A stretch of DNA of 64,000 nt from an uncultured Christensenella sp. (GCA_910577995.1 CAJTND010000005.1:5475-69474), one strand, 5' to 3'. Counted from the stretch's first letter, positions 52,641 through 60,620 are shown. The notes: generated by a model not told the origin, from the letters alone. Numbers and translations: made by a program.

Positions 52641-54555
52641 CAAACGTCAAAAGCGCCCCGCGGCGAAAAAGGGCGTGCTCGGCAGAGTGCTCAAATCGCT
52701 GTTTTGCGCGTATCCGAAGACGACGACCTTCGCGCTGTTCTGCATAACGGTCAACGCGGTCATAAGCTCGCTCCCGTCGATATTCATGGAGCGCGTGTTT
52801 ACCGTTGTCGGCACGGCGATAGGCAACGGCGGTTGGGCGGCTTACGGCGGCGAGATCGTGCGGTACATGCTTATACTTATCGGACTGTACGCAGTGTCGC
52901 TCGTGCTCGGCGCGATCGACAAGCAGATGATGGCGGTGATCACGCAGGGCTATCTCAAAAAACTGCGTTTGACTATGTTCAACGGCATGCAGGACCTGCC
53001 GATAAAGTACTTCGACACAAATAAGAACGGCGATATCATGAGCTACTACACCAACGACGTAGACACGCTTAGGCAAATGGTATCGCAGTCGTTGCCGCAG
53101 CTTCTCACGTCGTCGATAATGGTGCTGACGCTGTTCTTTATCATGCTGTGGTACAGTTTTTGGCTGACTCTCGTCGTTTTGGGCGGCGTGGCTGTCATAG
53201 TGTTCGTCACCAAGATAGTCGGCGGCGGCGCGGGCAAGTACTTTGTCGCGATGCAGGTAGCCGTCGGCAGGCTCGAGGGCTACATCGAGGAGATGATGAA
53301 CGGGCAAAAGGTCGTAAAGGTGTTTTGCCACGAGGACGCGGCAAAGGCTGATTTCGACAAGGTAAACGAAGCGCTCTACGATCAGTCCAACCGCGCCAAC
53401 CGTTACGCCAACATGCTTATGCCCATACTCGGCAATATCGGTCACGTGCTGTACGTGCTCGTTGCGATACTCGGCGGCGTGTTTATACTCAACAACGTGA
53501 TGAACGCGTCCATAGGCACTTTTGCGGGCGCGGTCGCCGCTACATTCAATATCGCGCTCGTCGTCGCGTTCCTGCAAATGACGCGGCAGTTCTGCAACAA
53601 TATAAATCAGGTATCCAACCAAGTAAACGCGGTCGTCATGGGTATAGCCGGCGCGGACAGGATATTCAGACTGATAGACGAACAGCCCGAGGTCGACGGC
53701 GGCTACGTCACGCTCGTCAACGCCAAGGAAGTCGACGGCGTGCTCACCGAGTGCGAGGAGCGCACCGACGAATGGGCGTGGAAGCACCCGCACGGCGACG
53801 GCACAGTCACGTATACGCGGCTTTGCGGCGACGTTGTGCTTACCGAGGTCGACTTCGAGTACGAAGAGGGCAAGCCGGTTCTCCGCGATGTTTCCATATA
53901 TGCCGAGCCGGGGCAAAAGGTCGCTCTCGTCGGCGCGACGGGCGCAGGCAAAACTACGATAACCAACCTGCTCAACAGGTTTTACGACATCGCCGACGGC
54001 AAAGTGCGCTACGACGGCATCAACATCAACAAGATAAAAAAATCCGACCTGCGCCGCTCGCTCGGCATAGTTTTGCAGGACACAAACCTGTTTACGGGTA
54101 CGGTAATGGACAATATCCGCTACGGCAAGCTGGACGCCACCGACGAGGAATGTATAGCCGCGGCTAAGCTCGCCGGTGCGGACGACTTTATCACAAGACT
54201 GCCCGACGGATACAATACCATGCTTTCCGGCAACGGCGCAAACCTGTCACAGGGTCAGCGTCAGCTCGTATCGATAGCGCGCGCCGCCGTCGCCGATCCG
54301 CCCGTCATGATCCTCGACGAAGCGACGTCGTCCATAGACACGCGCACGGAAGCGATAGTTTCGCGCGGTATGGACGCGCTGATGCAGGGTAGGACGGTTT
54401 TCGTGATAGCGCACAGACTGTCGACGATAAAGAATTCCGACGTGATAATCGTGCTTGACCACGGCAGGATAATAGAGCGCGGCAGTCACGAAAAACTGCT
54501 CGCGCAAAAGGGTCAGTATTACAGCCTGTATACGGGCGCGTTTGAAATGGAATGA
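52633..54555 (+). CDS. ABC exporter half-transporter with intact catalytic site
   Basis: The 640-residue partner of the preceding gene has a basic N terminus, six spans and an NBD with Walker A GATGAGKTT, signature LSQGQRQL, Walker B MILDEATSSID with the catalytic Glu, and AHRLSTI with the switch His. It carries an extra segment of about 50 residues between the membrane domain and the NBD (after GYVTLVNAKEVDG up to LCGDVVLTEV), common in this subfamily. Together the two form one asymmetric exporter. The Cfr-like gene with its leader lies directly downstream but has its own promoter. Confidence 0.92.
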   Translation: MYNKRQKRPAAKKGVLGRVLKSLFCAYPKTTTFALFCITVNAVISSLPSIFMERVFTVVGTAIGNGGWAAYGGEIVRYMLILIGLYAVSLVLGAIDKQMMAVITQGYLKKLRLTMFNGMQDLPIKYFDTNKNGDIMSYYTNDVDTLRQMVSQSLPQLLTSSIMVLTLFFIMLWYSFWLTLVVLGGVAVIVFVTKIVGGGAGKYFVAMQVAVGRLEGYIEEMMNGQKVVKVFCHEDAAKADFDKVNEALYDQSNRANRYANMLMPILGNIGHVLYVLVAILGGVFILNNVMNASIGTFAGAVAATFNIALVVAFLQMTRQFCNNINQVSNQVNAVVMGIAGADRIFRLIDEQPEVDGGYVTLVNAKEVDGVLTECEERTDEWAWKHPHGDGTVTYTRLCGDVVLTEVDFEYEEGKPVLRDVSIYAEPGQKVALVGATGAGKTTITNLLNRFYDIADGKVRYDGININKIKKSDLRRSLGIVLQDTNLFTGTVMDNIRYGKLDATDEECIAAAKLAGADDFITRLPDGYNTMLSGNGANLSQGQRQLVSIARAAVADPPVMILDEATSSIDTRTEAIVSRGMDALMQGRTVFVIAHRLSTIKNSDVIIVLDHGRIIERGSHEKLLAQKGQYYSLYTGAFEME

Positions 54556-54560
54556 TGCGC

Positions 54561-54589
54561 TTGACAACGGCGCGCCGATGTAATACAAT
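54561..54589 (+). promoter_or_regulatory. Promoter of the Cfr-like gene leader
   Basis: TTGACA, 17 nt, TACAAT; expected transcription start near 54596, about 360 nt upstream of the coding region. Confidence 0.82.
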
Positions 54590-54614
54590 ATAAAAAACAT
54601 CTGTCAGGTGAAAA

Positions 54615-54710
54615 ATGCGTATTCTCTCTTGCTACAATATGACATGGCGGTCGGGCATGCTCCGACCTCTTTATCGTGCGGAGAATGCGTTTTCACATGT
54701 GATCTTATAA
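54615..54710 (+). CDS. Leader peptide 1 of the Cfr-like gene (31 residues)
   Basis: ATG preceded by AGGTG at a 4-nt distance and closed by TAA. The peptide begins MRILSCYNMTW and ends AFSHVIL. The ORF is embedded in a stem-loop: GTGAAAA (54608-54614, overlapping its ribosome-binding site) pairs with TTTTCAC (54690-54696), and ATTCTC (54621-54626) pairs with GAGAAT (54681-54686). A second GAGAAT lies inside the downstream terminator (54750-54755), so translation of this ORF could decide between folds. The end resembles leader peptide 2. Confidence 0.6.
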   Translation: MRILSCYNMTWRSGMLRPLYRAENAFSHVIL

Positions 54711-54740
54711 AGCGATAGGCAATATAAGCCGTTTGCTTCG

Positions 54741-54779
54741 GAGAGCTATGAGAATGACATCTCACAGCTCTCTTTTTTT
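54741..54779 (+). terminator. Leader terminator upstream of the Cfr-like gene
   Basis: GAGAGCT/AGCTCTC stem extended by TGAGA/TCTCA (one mismatch), followed by seven T. It lies between the promoter and the gene, as in transcription attenuation. Confidence 0.82.
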
Positions 54780-54826
54780 GTGCGCTTGTGCGCCGACAGA
54801 CCGATATCCATTAAAGGAGGTGCGAA

Positions 54827-54883
54827 ATGAAGATCTGCATAGTGCGCAGTTTCGATACCGCGTTCAATCACGTTTTGCTATAA
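54827..54883 (+). CDS. Leader peptide 2 of the Cfr-like gene (18 residues)
   Basis: MKICIVRSFDTAFNHVLL, preceded by an almost perfect Shine-Dalgarno AAAGGAGGTG 4 nt before the ATG, the strongest in the region. The C-terminal AFNHVLL closely matches AFSHVIL of leader peptide 1, and both have Cys near the start (MRILSC, MKIC). The stop codon lies 5 nt before a large hairpin. Confidence 0.62.
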   Translation: MKICIVRSFDTAFNHVLL

Positions 54884-54888
54884 GTATC

Positions 54889-54927
54889 GAGCCGATACGC
54901 GGCGTTTCAAGCCGCGCTTTATCGGCT
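54889..54927 (+). promoter_or_regulatory. Large leader hairpin between leader peptide 2 and the Cfr-like gene
   Basis: Outer stem GAGCCGATA/TATCGGCTT and inner stem CGCGGC/GCCGCG form one long hairpin without a T-run. It lies just after the leader peptide stop and 11 nt before the ribosome-binding site region of the methyltransferase gene, so it may act on translation or protect the RNA. Confidence 0.6.
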
Positions 54928-54954
54928 TGCTCCGCGATAGGAAGAGAGTCGATA

Positions 54955-55971
54955 ATGACCAAATACGAAGTGATAAGACAAACCATACGGGATCTGGGCT
55001 TGCCCGATTACCGTTACGACCAAGCGCTCGACGCGATATTCAAACAGCGCGTAAAAAGCTATTCCGACATGCGCGCGCTACCGACCTCGCTCCGCTCCGC
55101 GCTTGCGGAACGGCTGGGCGACAGTGTTCTTACAGTTGCGCCCGCAGCGGTCAAACGCTCCCAACAAGCGGAAAAACTGCTGTTCGGGCTTGCGGACGGC
55201 GGCAGGATAGAGGCGGTCGCTCTGCGCTACAAAAGGGGTTGGCGGTCGTACTGCATATCGTCGCAGTGCGGTTGTGCTTGCGGCTGTAAATTCTGCGCGA
55301 CGGGCGCATCGGGCTTTGCCCGCAGCCTGACCGCCGACGAAATGACCGATCAGCTCCTGTACTTCCGCATGCGCGGCGAGCCGCTCGACAGCGTGTCGTT
55401 CATGGGCATGGGCGAGCCGCTCAACGCGCCCGAGTTTTTCGACGCGCTCGCGACGCTTACCGATCCGAGGTCGTTCGGACTGTCCGGGCGCAGGATAACC
55501 GTATCGACGGTAGGCGTCGTTCCCGGCATAAAACGCATGACCCGCGAGTTCCCGAGCGTCAACCTCGCTTTTTCGCTGCATGCGCCGACCGACGGACAGC
55601 GCGCGGAGCTTATGCCCGTAAACAGGAAATACCCGTTGGAAACAGTGCTCGACGCGCTCGCGGAACACGCGCTTACGACGCGCAGACGGGTGTTTCTCGC
55701 ATACGTCATGCTCGGCGGCATCAATGATACGGCCGAGCATGCGCGGGCGACAGCGGCGCTCCTGCGCCGTTACAAAGCGTGCCTGCCGCTACTGCACGTC
55801 GACCTGATACCGTACAACGCGACGGAACACGCGCAGTTCCGCGCGTCCGATCGCCGCACGGTGGAGCTGTTTTCGCGCATGCTCGCGCGCAGCGGGATAA
55901 GCGTTGCGGTGCGATCGCAGTTCGGCGCGGATATAGATGCGGCGTGCGGTCAGCTTGCTGCGCGGACGTAA
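54955..55971 (+). CDS. Cfr-like 23S rRNA (adenine-2503) methyltransferase, radical SAM
   Basis: RlmN and Cfr methylate A2503 of 23S rRNA at C2 and C8 respectively. The 338-residue protein has the [4Fe-4S] cysteines Cys107, Cys111 and Cys114 (CACGCKFCATG), the SAM-binding SFMGMGEPL, and the two reactive cysteines at 105 and 331 (ending IDAACGQL). Details favour Cfr: LPDYRYDQALDAIFKQR near the N terminus, CISSQCGC, VNLAFSLHAP, SQFGADIDAACGQL. The upstream leader with peptides and terminator also suits an antibiotic-induced gene. Start at 54955 with AGGAAGAGAG upstream. True Cfr activity and resistance (phenicols, lincosamides, oxazolidinones, pleuromutilins, streptogramin A) cannot be proven from sequence. 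Confidence 0.85.
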   Translation: MTKYEVIRQTIRDLGLPDYRYDQALDAIFKQRVKSYSDMRALPTSLRSALAERLGDSVLTVAPAAVKRSQQAEKLLFGLADGGRIEAVALRYKRGWRSYCISSQCGCACGCKFCATGASGFARSLTADEMTDQLLYFRMRGEPLDSVSFMGMGEPLNAPEFFDALATLTDPRSFGLSGRRITVSTVGVVPGIKRMTREFPSVNLAFSLHAPTDGQRAELMPVNRKYPLETVLDALAEHALTTRRRVFLAYVMLGGINDTAEHARATAALLRRYKACLPLLHVDLIPYNATEHAQFRASDRRTVELFSRMLARSGISVAVRSQFGADIDAACGQLAART

Positions 55972-55973
55972 AC

Positions 55974-56002
55974 AAAAAACGGACGAAGCCGTCCGTTTTT
56001 TT
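55974..56002. terminator. Bidirectional terminator after the Cfr-like gene
   Basis: CGGAC/GTCCG stem flanked by six A and seven T; serves both convergent genes. Confidence 0.85.
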
Positions 56003-56025
56003 GTTGCGCTTAAAGCGCTCCGTTA

Positions 56026-57168
56026 TCAGATAAATTTTTTCTTGATGTATTTGAGCGTTTTTTCGAGCGTCTTTTTTTCACACATGTCGAGCGGTACGAA
56101 TTCGCTGAACGTGCCGCCGTCGTTCGACGACCAGCCTATGAGCCAGCGGTTTTTGATATCATCGGAGAGGTTGTCGCTGTCGGACTTGTACTTGAATATG
56201 TAATACGGATGTCTTTTAACGTCGACCGTGCCCAAAAGTTCTATCTCGTCGGGCTTTTTGCCGAGTTCGGTAGGGTAGCAAAGCCAGTGCACCATATCGC
56301 TTTTTGCGAGGTATTCGGGATTGGCGTATTTCTTGGGGAACAACGTTATTTTTCCGTTCCGCGCGACAAGCGAGTATGTGAGCTCGGCGTATTCGAGATC
56401 CTCCGCCATTTCGGCGACGACCTCGGTCGGAACGTCCCTTTCGCTTGCTATAAGCGTGCGCAAAGCGTAATATCTGACGTTTGAATGCTTGACTTTCAGA
56501 ATCCTTTCCGCGGCGTCGAGCAGCTTATCGCATGCGAACTTGCCGCACACGTCGGCGGCGTATTCGAGACAGCGTATAATCGTTTCGGTCGGCTCGTCGG
56601 CGGCGATGTATCGGTCTATCTCTTTTGCGATGTAGTCGGCGACGACCGTCTTTGCTTCGGGCGTGAATTTTTTTATCGCGCCGTTGTCGTTGCCGTCGAC
56701 GAAAGCCGTATAGAACATGCCGCGTTCATATTCGTCGGTTACGCCCGATACTGTATCGATCAATTTTTTCGCATCATCCGCCTCGATGCTGTCGAGCTTT
56801 AACATCGAGTTTATCGCGTTGTACACGCGCTGTTCCGCGTCGACGGTTTTGCATACGTCGGTCATCAGCGCGAAGTCCCCGTCGGAGAAAGGAACGGCGT
56901 TCATGGTGAGGAAGGTGAACAGCCCGATAAGCTGATCCTCGTAGTAGAACAGCTTGTCCTTTTGCTCGTAGTCGGGCAGTGTCGGCAACACGTCCCTGAT
57001 GCGGGCGAGCTCGCTCGTCATAAATTTGCGAAAGTCATTCGCGGTCTTGTCGTTGAACTTGATATCGTTGCGCTTGACGGCGTTTATCAGCACGGTGGTC
57101 ATTCGCGCGCAAGTGACAAAGTCTGTCGTCTGCGATATCTTTTGCAGCATTTCGGAGTAATCCGTCAT
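56026..57168 (-). CDS. Protein of unknown function, helical repeats
   Basis: 380 residues, no signal peptide or membrane span. The first two thirds look alpha-helical with a repeat-like character (for example AADVCGKFACDKLLDAAERI and YYALRTLIASERDVPTEVVA), like HEAT-type or adaptor proteins. The last third is mixed, with KRHPYYIFKYKSDSDNLSDD and DIKNRWLIGWSSNDGGTFSE. I do not recognise the family. I start at the ATG at 57168 with GAGGTGA upstream, rather than the GTG 6 nt further out, which is part of that site. It has its own promoter and lies downstream of a GNAT gene on the same strand. Confidence 0.75.
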   Translation of the reverse strand: MTDYSEMLQKISQTTDFVTCARMTTVLINAVKRNDIKFNDKTANDFRKFMTSELARIRDVLPTLPDYEQKDKLFYYEDQLIGLFTFLTMNAVPFSDGDFALMTDVCKTVDAEQRVYNAINSMLKLDSIEADDAKKLIDTVSGVTDEYERGMFYTAFVDGNDNGAIKKFTPEAKTVVADYIAKEIDRYIAADEPTETIIRCLEYAADVCGKFACDKLLDAAERILKVKHSNVRYYALRTLIASERDVPTEVVAEMAEDLEYAELTYSLVARNGKITLFPKKYANPEYLAKSDMVHWLCYPTELGKKPDEIELLGTVDVKRHPYYIFKYKSDSDNLSDDIKNRWLIGWSSNDGGTFSEFVPLDMCEKKTLEKTLKYIKKKFI

Positions 57169-57195
57169 TTTCACCTCGATAGATGTATTGTTTAC

Positions 57196-57224
57196 AGTAT
57201 AGCACAGAGCCGGGAGTAAAGCAA
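57196..57224 (-). promoter_or_regulatory. Promoter of the 56026-57168 gene
   Basis: Minus strand: TTGCTT, 17 nt, TATACT, 27 nt before the ATG. Confidence 0.7.
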
Positions 57225-57228
57225 TACC

Positions 57229-57678
57229 TTAAATAAATTCTTTTGACATTTGAAGATAGCCGACCTCACCGAACCCGAGCTTGCGGTATAGCGATATCGC
57301 GCGCGCGTTGTTCGGCTCGACCTCGAGCCTCAGTCGCACCGCCTTTTCGCGGTAGCGCGTTTCGACGAAACGCAGCAGCTTTTCGCCGATGCCGCGTCCG
57401 CGCATATCGGCGACGACGCAGAGATCTTCTATCATGACGCTCATTCCGCCGTATTCGGTGGAATAGCCGAGCGCGGCGACGGTGTAGCCGACGATGCGCC
57501 CGTCGGACTCGCACACAAAGCACCGTACGTAAGGCGAACCGCCGAGGCAGTCGTCAACGACCTTTCCGAGCGTATTGCGCGGCGTGTGGTGTATGAGCGC
57601 CGGAGAGGCGTAGAACTCCGTCATTATGTCGAGGAGCTCGGTCTTGTCGTTCGGGCGTAATTCGCGTATTGCTTCCAT
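57229..57678 (-). CDS. GNAT-family N-acetyltransferase
   Basis: 149-residue GCN5-related acetyltransferase. Motif A is VVADMRGRGIGEKLLRFVE (acetyl-CoA pyrophosphate loop R/Q-x-x-G-x-G), and motif B is LEVEPNNARAISLYRKLGFG. The substrate is unknown. I start at the ATG at 57678 because a consensus promoter ends 6 nt upstream, so the mRNA is leaderless. An upstream in-frame start would lie within the promoter. The next minus-strand gene has a separate promoter. Confidence 0.88.
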   Translation of the reverse strand: MEAIRELRPNDKTELLDIMTEFYASPALIHHTPRNTLGKVVDDCLGGSPYVRCFVCESDGRIVGYTVAALGYSTEYGGMSVMIEDLCVVADMRGRGIGEKLLRFVETRYREKAVRLRLEVEPNNARAISLYRKLGFGEVGYLQMSKEFI

Positions 57679-57684
57679 ACCGTC

Positions 57685-57713
57685 ATTATAGCACGTTGAG
57701 GGCATGTTTGCAA
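57685..57713 (-). promoter_or_regulatory. Promoter of the GNAT gene, leaderless
   Basis: Minus strand: TTGCAA, 17 nt, TATAAT, then 6 nt to the ATG. Its -35 box is 18 bp from that of the divergent DUF3737 promoter. Confidence 0.85.
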
Positions 57714-57731
57714 GCCTCCGCCTTTATTCGG

Positions 57732-57760
57732 TTGCAATTTGCCGCGTGTTGTATTATAAT
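57732..57760 (+). promoter_or_regulatory. Promoter of the DUF3737-malY unit
   Basis: TTGCAA, 17 nt, TATAAT. The last base of the -10 box begins the first operator-like palindrome. Confidence 0.83.
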
Positions 57761-57810
57761 GTATACAGGAGAACGTTTGCCGCGCCTTGCGGCGCGGACG
57801 CTGTATACAT
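57759..57810. promoter_or_regulatory. Duplicated palindromic operator candidate with central GC hairpin
   Basis: The palindrome TGTATACA occurs at 57760-57767 and 57802-57809, 42 bp apart, about four helical turns. The flanks extend the match to a 10-bp inverted repeat ATGTATACAG/CTGTATACAT. Between them lies a perfect hairpin CCGCGCC/GGCGCGG (57780-57797). The first copy covers the expected transcription start, so a bound repressor would block the promoter. Confidence 0.6.
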
Positions 57811-57830
57811 ACGGAAGCACGGGAGATAAA

Positions 57831-58682
57831 ATGAAAAAAGAGATAGTAAGAGAGCAGTACACGGGCGAACGCCCGCTGTTTTCCAGCCGCGGGCTGATAC
57901 TTCGCGATACCGTTTTCGGCGAGGGCGAATCGCCGCTGAAAGAGAGTCGCGACATAGAGCTTTACGGCTGTATGTTCAAATGGAAATATCCGCTGTGGTA
58001 TTGCAAAAACGTCGTTGCGGAAAACTGCACCTGGTTCACGATGGCGCGGGCAGGCGTGTGGTATTCCGATAACGTTTCCGTCAAGGACTGCGCTATCGAA
58101 GCGCCCAAAAATTTCAGGCGTTGCCGCGACTTAAAGTTAGAGAACGTAAGCATGCCCGATGCGGCTGAAACACTGTGGCACTGCGACGGCGTTTCGCTCA
58201 AAAACGTCACCGCAAAGGGCGCGTACTTTTTGATGAACAGCCGCAACGTCAAGATAGACGGGCTGACGCTTTACGGCGATTACTCGCTCGACGGCGCGGA
58301 GAACGTCGAGATAACTAACTCTAAGCTTTTGTCAAAGGACGCGTTTTGGAACAGTAAAAACGTGACCGTTCGCAACTCTTATATTTCGGGCGAGTATCTC
58401 GGTTGGAACGCGGAAAACCTGACGCTTATCGACTGCACGATAGAGAGCGTTCAGGGGCTGTGCTATGTGAAAAATCTGGTGATGAAAAACTGCAAGCTAT
58501 TGGGCACGACGCTCGCTTTCGAGTATTCCACCGTCGACGCGGATATAGTCGGCGACGTGGACAGCGTGCTCAATCCGTCGGGCGGTACGATACGCGCCGA
58601 TAAGATAGGCAAGCTCATAATAGAAAAGGACCGCGTCGATCCCGACAAGACGATAATCGTTTGTGCGGGGGCGGCGAAATGA
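57831..58682 (+). CDS. DUF3737-family right-handed beta-helix protein
   Basis: 283 residues made of repeated short strands, each with Asn or Cys ladders (NVVAENCTWF, NVSVKDCAIE, NVKIDGLTLYG, NVTVRNSYISG, NLTLIDCTIE), the pattern of a pentapeptide-like or parallel beta-helix and of the DUF3737 family. No signal peptide is visible. The start ATG at 57831 has GGGAGA upstream. The stop overlaps the malY start (ATGA). DUF3737 genes are often next to cystathionine lyase genes in Firmicutes. The function is unknown. Confidence 0.82.
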   Translation: MKKEIVREQYTGERPLFSSRGLILRDTVFGEGESPLKESRDIELYGCMFKWKYPLWYCKNVVAENCTWFTMARAGVWYSDNVSVKDCAIEAPKNFRRCRDLKLENVSMPDAAETLWHCDGVSLKNVTAKGAYFLMNSRNVKIDGLTLYGDYSLDGAENVEITNSKLLSKDAFWNSKNVTVRNSYISGEYLGWNAENLTLIDCTIESVQGLCYVKNLVMKNCKLLGTTLAFEYSTVDADIVGDVDSVLNPSGGTIRADKIGKLIIEKDRVDPDKTIIVCAGAAK

Positions 58683-59848
58683 AATTCGATTTCGATAAGA
58701 CGATCGACAGGCGCAACACCAACTCGCTTAAATGGAACGTCGGCGACGGCGAACTGCCGATGTGGGTCGCGGATATGGACTTTTCCGCGCCGCACGAGGT
58801 GCGCAAGGCGATAGAACGCCGCGCGGCGCACGGGGTATTCGGCTATGCCGAGCCGCCAGCGGATTGGGCGAGATCTTACGTCGATTGGTGGCGGACGCGG
58901 CACGGCTACACGATGGACGAGGATAGCCTGATATTTTGTACGGGCATAGTCCCCGCGATTTCGAGCATCGTCCGCAAGCTGACGACGCCGGGGGAAAAGG
59001 TCGTCGTGCAATCGCCCGTGTACAATGTGTTTTATAACTCGATAGTCAACAACGGACGGGAGGTGCTCGAAAGCCCGCTCGACTATTCGGACGGCGAGTA
59101 TCGGCTCGATATGTCGGCTTTGGAAAAGCGGCTTGCCGATCAGCAGGCGAGCCTGTTTATACTTTGCAATCCGCATAATCCCGTAGGCAAGATATGGGAC
59201 AGGCAAACGCTCGCGACGATAGGCGAGCTATGCAAAAAACACGGCGTGACCGTGATCTCCGACGAGATACACTGCGATATGACCGCGCCCGGCAAAAGCT
59301 ATGTTCCGTTCGCTTCGGTGTCGGATACGTGCCGCGCGATAAGCGCGACGTGCATATCCGCGTCTAAGACTTTCAATATCGCGGGCTTGCAGTCCGCGGC
59401 GGTAAGCGTTAGCGATCCCGTGCTCAGGCATAAGATATGGCGCGGCATCAACACCGACGAGGTCGGCGAGCCAAACGTATTCGGCGCGGAAGCGGCGGTC
59501 GCGGCGTTCCGCTACGGCGGCGAGTGGCTGGACGCACTGCGCGAGTATATTTTCGACAACAAGCGGACCGCCGAGGAACTGCTTGCCGATACGGACGTGC
59601 ATATCGTTCCGTCGGAGGCGACGTATTTACTATGGGCGGACTGCGGCGCGGTAACGGACGATACCGACAGGTTCGCGGACTATATCCGCAAGGAAACGGG
59701 GCTTTATATCTCCGCAGGCGCGCAGTTTGGCGGCAACGGAAAGCGTTTCGTCAGGATAAACATCGCCTGCCCGCGCTCGGTCGTGCGCGACGGCATGGAA
59801 CGCTTCAAACGCGGTATAAAACTTTTTAAGGATAAATACCGCGGATAA
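58679..59848 (+). CDS. MalY/PatB-type PLP aminotransferase-lyase (cystathionine beta-lyase)
   Basis: MalY/PatB enzymes cleave C-S bonds of cystathionine or cysteine and give homocysteine or sulfide plus pyruvate. The N terminus (FDKTIDRRNTNSLKWNVGDG then ELPMWVADMDF) is diagnostic. FILCNPHNPVGK, SDEIHCDM, SASKTFNIAGLQ with PLP-Lys230, and the C-terminal RINIACPRSVV are present. I use the ATG overlapping the DUF3737 stop, giving 389 residues. The duplicated operator upstream suggests regulation by a GntR-like or other repressor, but no regulator gene is nearby. Confidence 0.9.
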   Translation: MKFDFDKTIDRRNTNSLKWNVGDGELPMWVADMDFSAPHEVRKAIERRAAHGVFGYAEPPADWARSYVDWWRTRHGYTMDEDSLIFCTGIVPAISSIVRKLTTPGEKVVVQSPVYNVFYNSIVNNGREVLESPLDYSDGEYRLDMSALEKRLADQQASLFILCNPHNPVGKIWDRQTLATIGELCKKHGVTVISDEIHCDMTAPGKSYVPFASVSDTCRAISATCISASKTFNIAGLQSAAVSVSDPVLRHKIWRGINTDEVGEPNVFGAEAAVAAFRYGGEWLDALREYIFDNKRTAEELLADTDVHIVPSEATYLLWADCGAVTDDTDRFADYIRKETGLYISAGAQFGGNGKRFVRINIACPRSVVRDGMERFKRGIKLFKDKYRG

Positions 59849-59941
59849 AAAGCATACGTAAAAGAAAAATACTCCCCAAGAAATCAGTGAGCGATAGACA
59901 TTTATCGTCGATCGAACCGAAAAAACAATAGGAGAGAGATA

Positions 59942-60454
59942 ATGCAAAACAAAGCGCTTGTCGTTATCGACATACAGAACGACATCACCAAAAACTATAA
60001 AGAGGTGATAGACAATATCAACGCGGCTATAAGTATCGCCGCGGAAAACGATATACACGTCGTTTATATCAAGCATAATAATTTATCGGCTGGCACGCGG
60101 ACGTTCAAGCCCGATACGCGCGGCGCGGAATTGGTGCCCGATATGAAGATAGTATCGGACGATATTTTCGTAAAGACCAAAGGCAATGCGCTGACGAGCG
60201 AGGGCTTTGCCGCATTCGTCGCTGAGCACGGCATCGACGAGTTTTTTATAGCGGGCGCGGACGCCGTCGCTTGCATAAAGTCGACTTGCTATAACATGGC
60301 GAAGAGCGGGTTTAAGGTCCGCGTTTTGTCCGACTGTATCACAAGCTATGACAATAAGAAGATACCCGAGATGCTAAATTACTACGAGCGCAACGGTTGC
60401 AGTGTGGAAACCTCGGAACAGGCGTTCGGCTGTCTGTCGCGCCGCTCCGAATAG
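59942..60454 (+). CDS. Cysteine hydrolase of the isochorismatase superfamily
   Basis: 170 residues. The N terminus ALVVIDIQNDI has Asp10, VKTKGNAL contains the conserved Lys (80), and AVACIKSTCYNMAKSG has the nucleophilic Cys111. These three make the Asp-Lys-Cys triad of nicotinamidase, isochorismatase and related amidases. The substrate is unknown; without the metal-binding Asp-x-His-x-x-x-H pattern it is not a typical nicotinamidase. AGGAGAGAG lies 5 nt before the ATG. Confidence 0.88.
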   Translation: MQNKALVVIDIQNDITKNYKEVIDNINAAISIAAENDIHVVYIKHNNLSAGTRTFKPDTRGAELVPDMKIVSDDIFVKTKGNALTSEGFAAFVAEHGIDEFFIAGADAVACIKSTCYNMAKSGFKVRVLSDCITSYDNKKIPEMLNYYERNGCSVETSEQAFGCLSRRSE

Positions 60455-60484
60455 TCGCTCTGCCGTCGTATAAAAATGCGTATA

Positions 60485-60522
60485 AAAAAACGTAAGTCGA
60501 ACATTGTAGGACTTACGTTTTT
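60485..60522. terminator. Bidirectional terminator between the cysteine hydrolase and tRNA-Leu
   Basis: CGTAAGTC/GACTTACG stem with 11-nt loop, flanked by A-run and T-run. Confidence 0.88.
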
Positions 60523-60606
60523 TGGTGCGAGCGAGAGGACTTGAACCTCCACGCCTTGCGGCACCGGATCCTAAGTCCGGCGCGTCTGCCGTTTCGCCAC
60601 GCTCGC
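60523..60606 (-). tRNA. tRNA-Leu (anticodon UAG)
   Basis: Acceptor stem GCGAGCG/CGCTCGC, anticodon stem CCGGA/TCCGG with loop CTTAGGA, long class II variable arm (GGTGCCGCAAGGCGT), T arm GGTTCAAGTCC and encoded CCA. 84 nt. Confidence 0.96.
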
Positions 60607-60620
60607 ATAACGACTGTTAT

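Noticed and set aside
54590..54780. 6S RNA or a metabolite riboswitch in the region before the Cfr-like gene
   Set aside because: The promoter-hairpin-terminator layout fits a small RNA, but two short ORFs with ribosome-binding sites and related C termini explain it better as a peptide-controlled leader.
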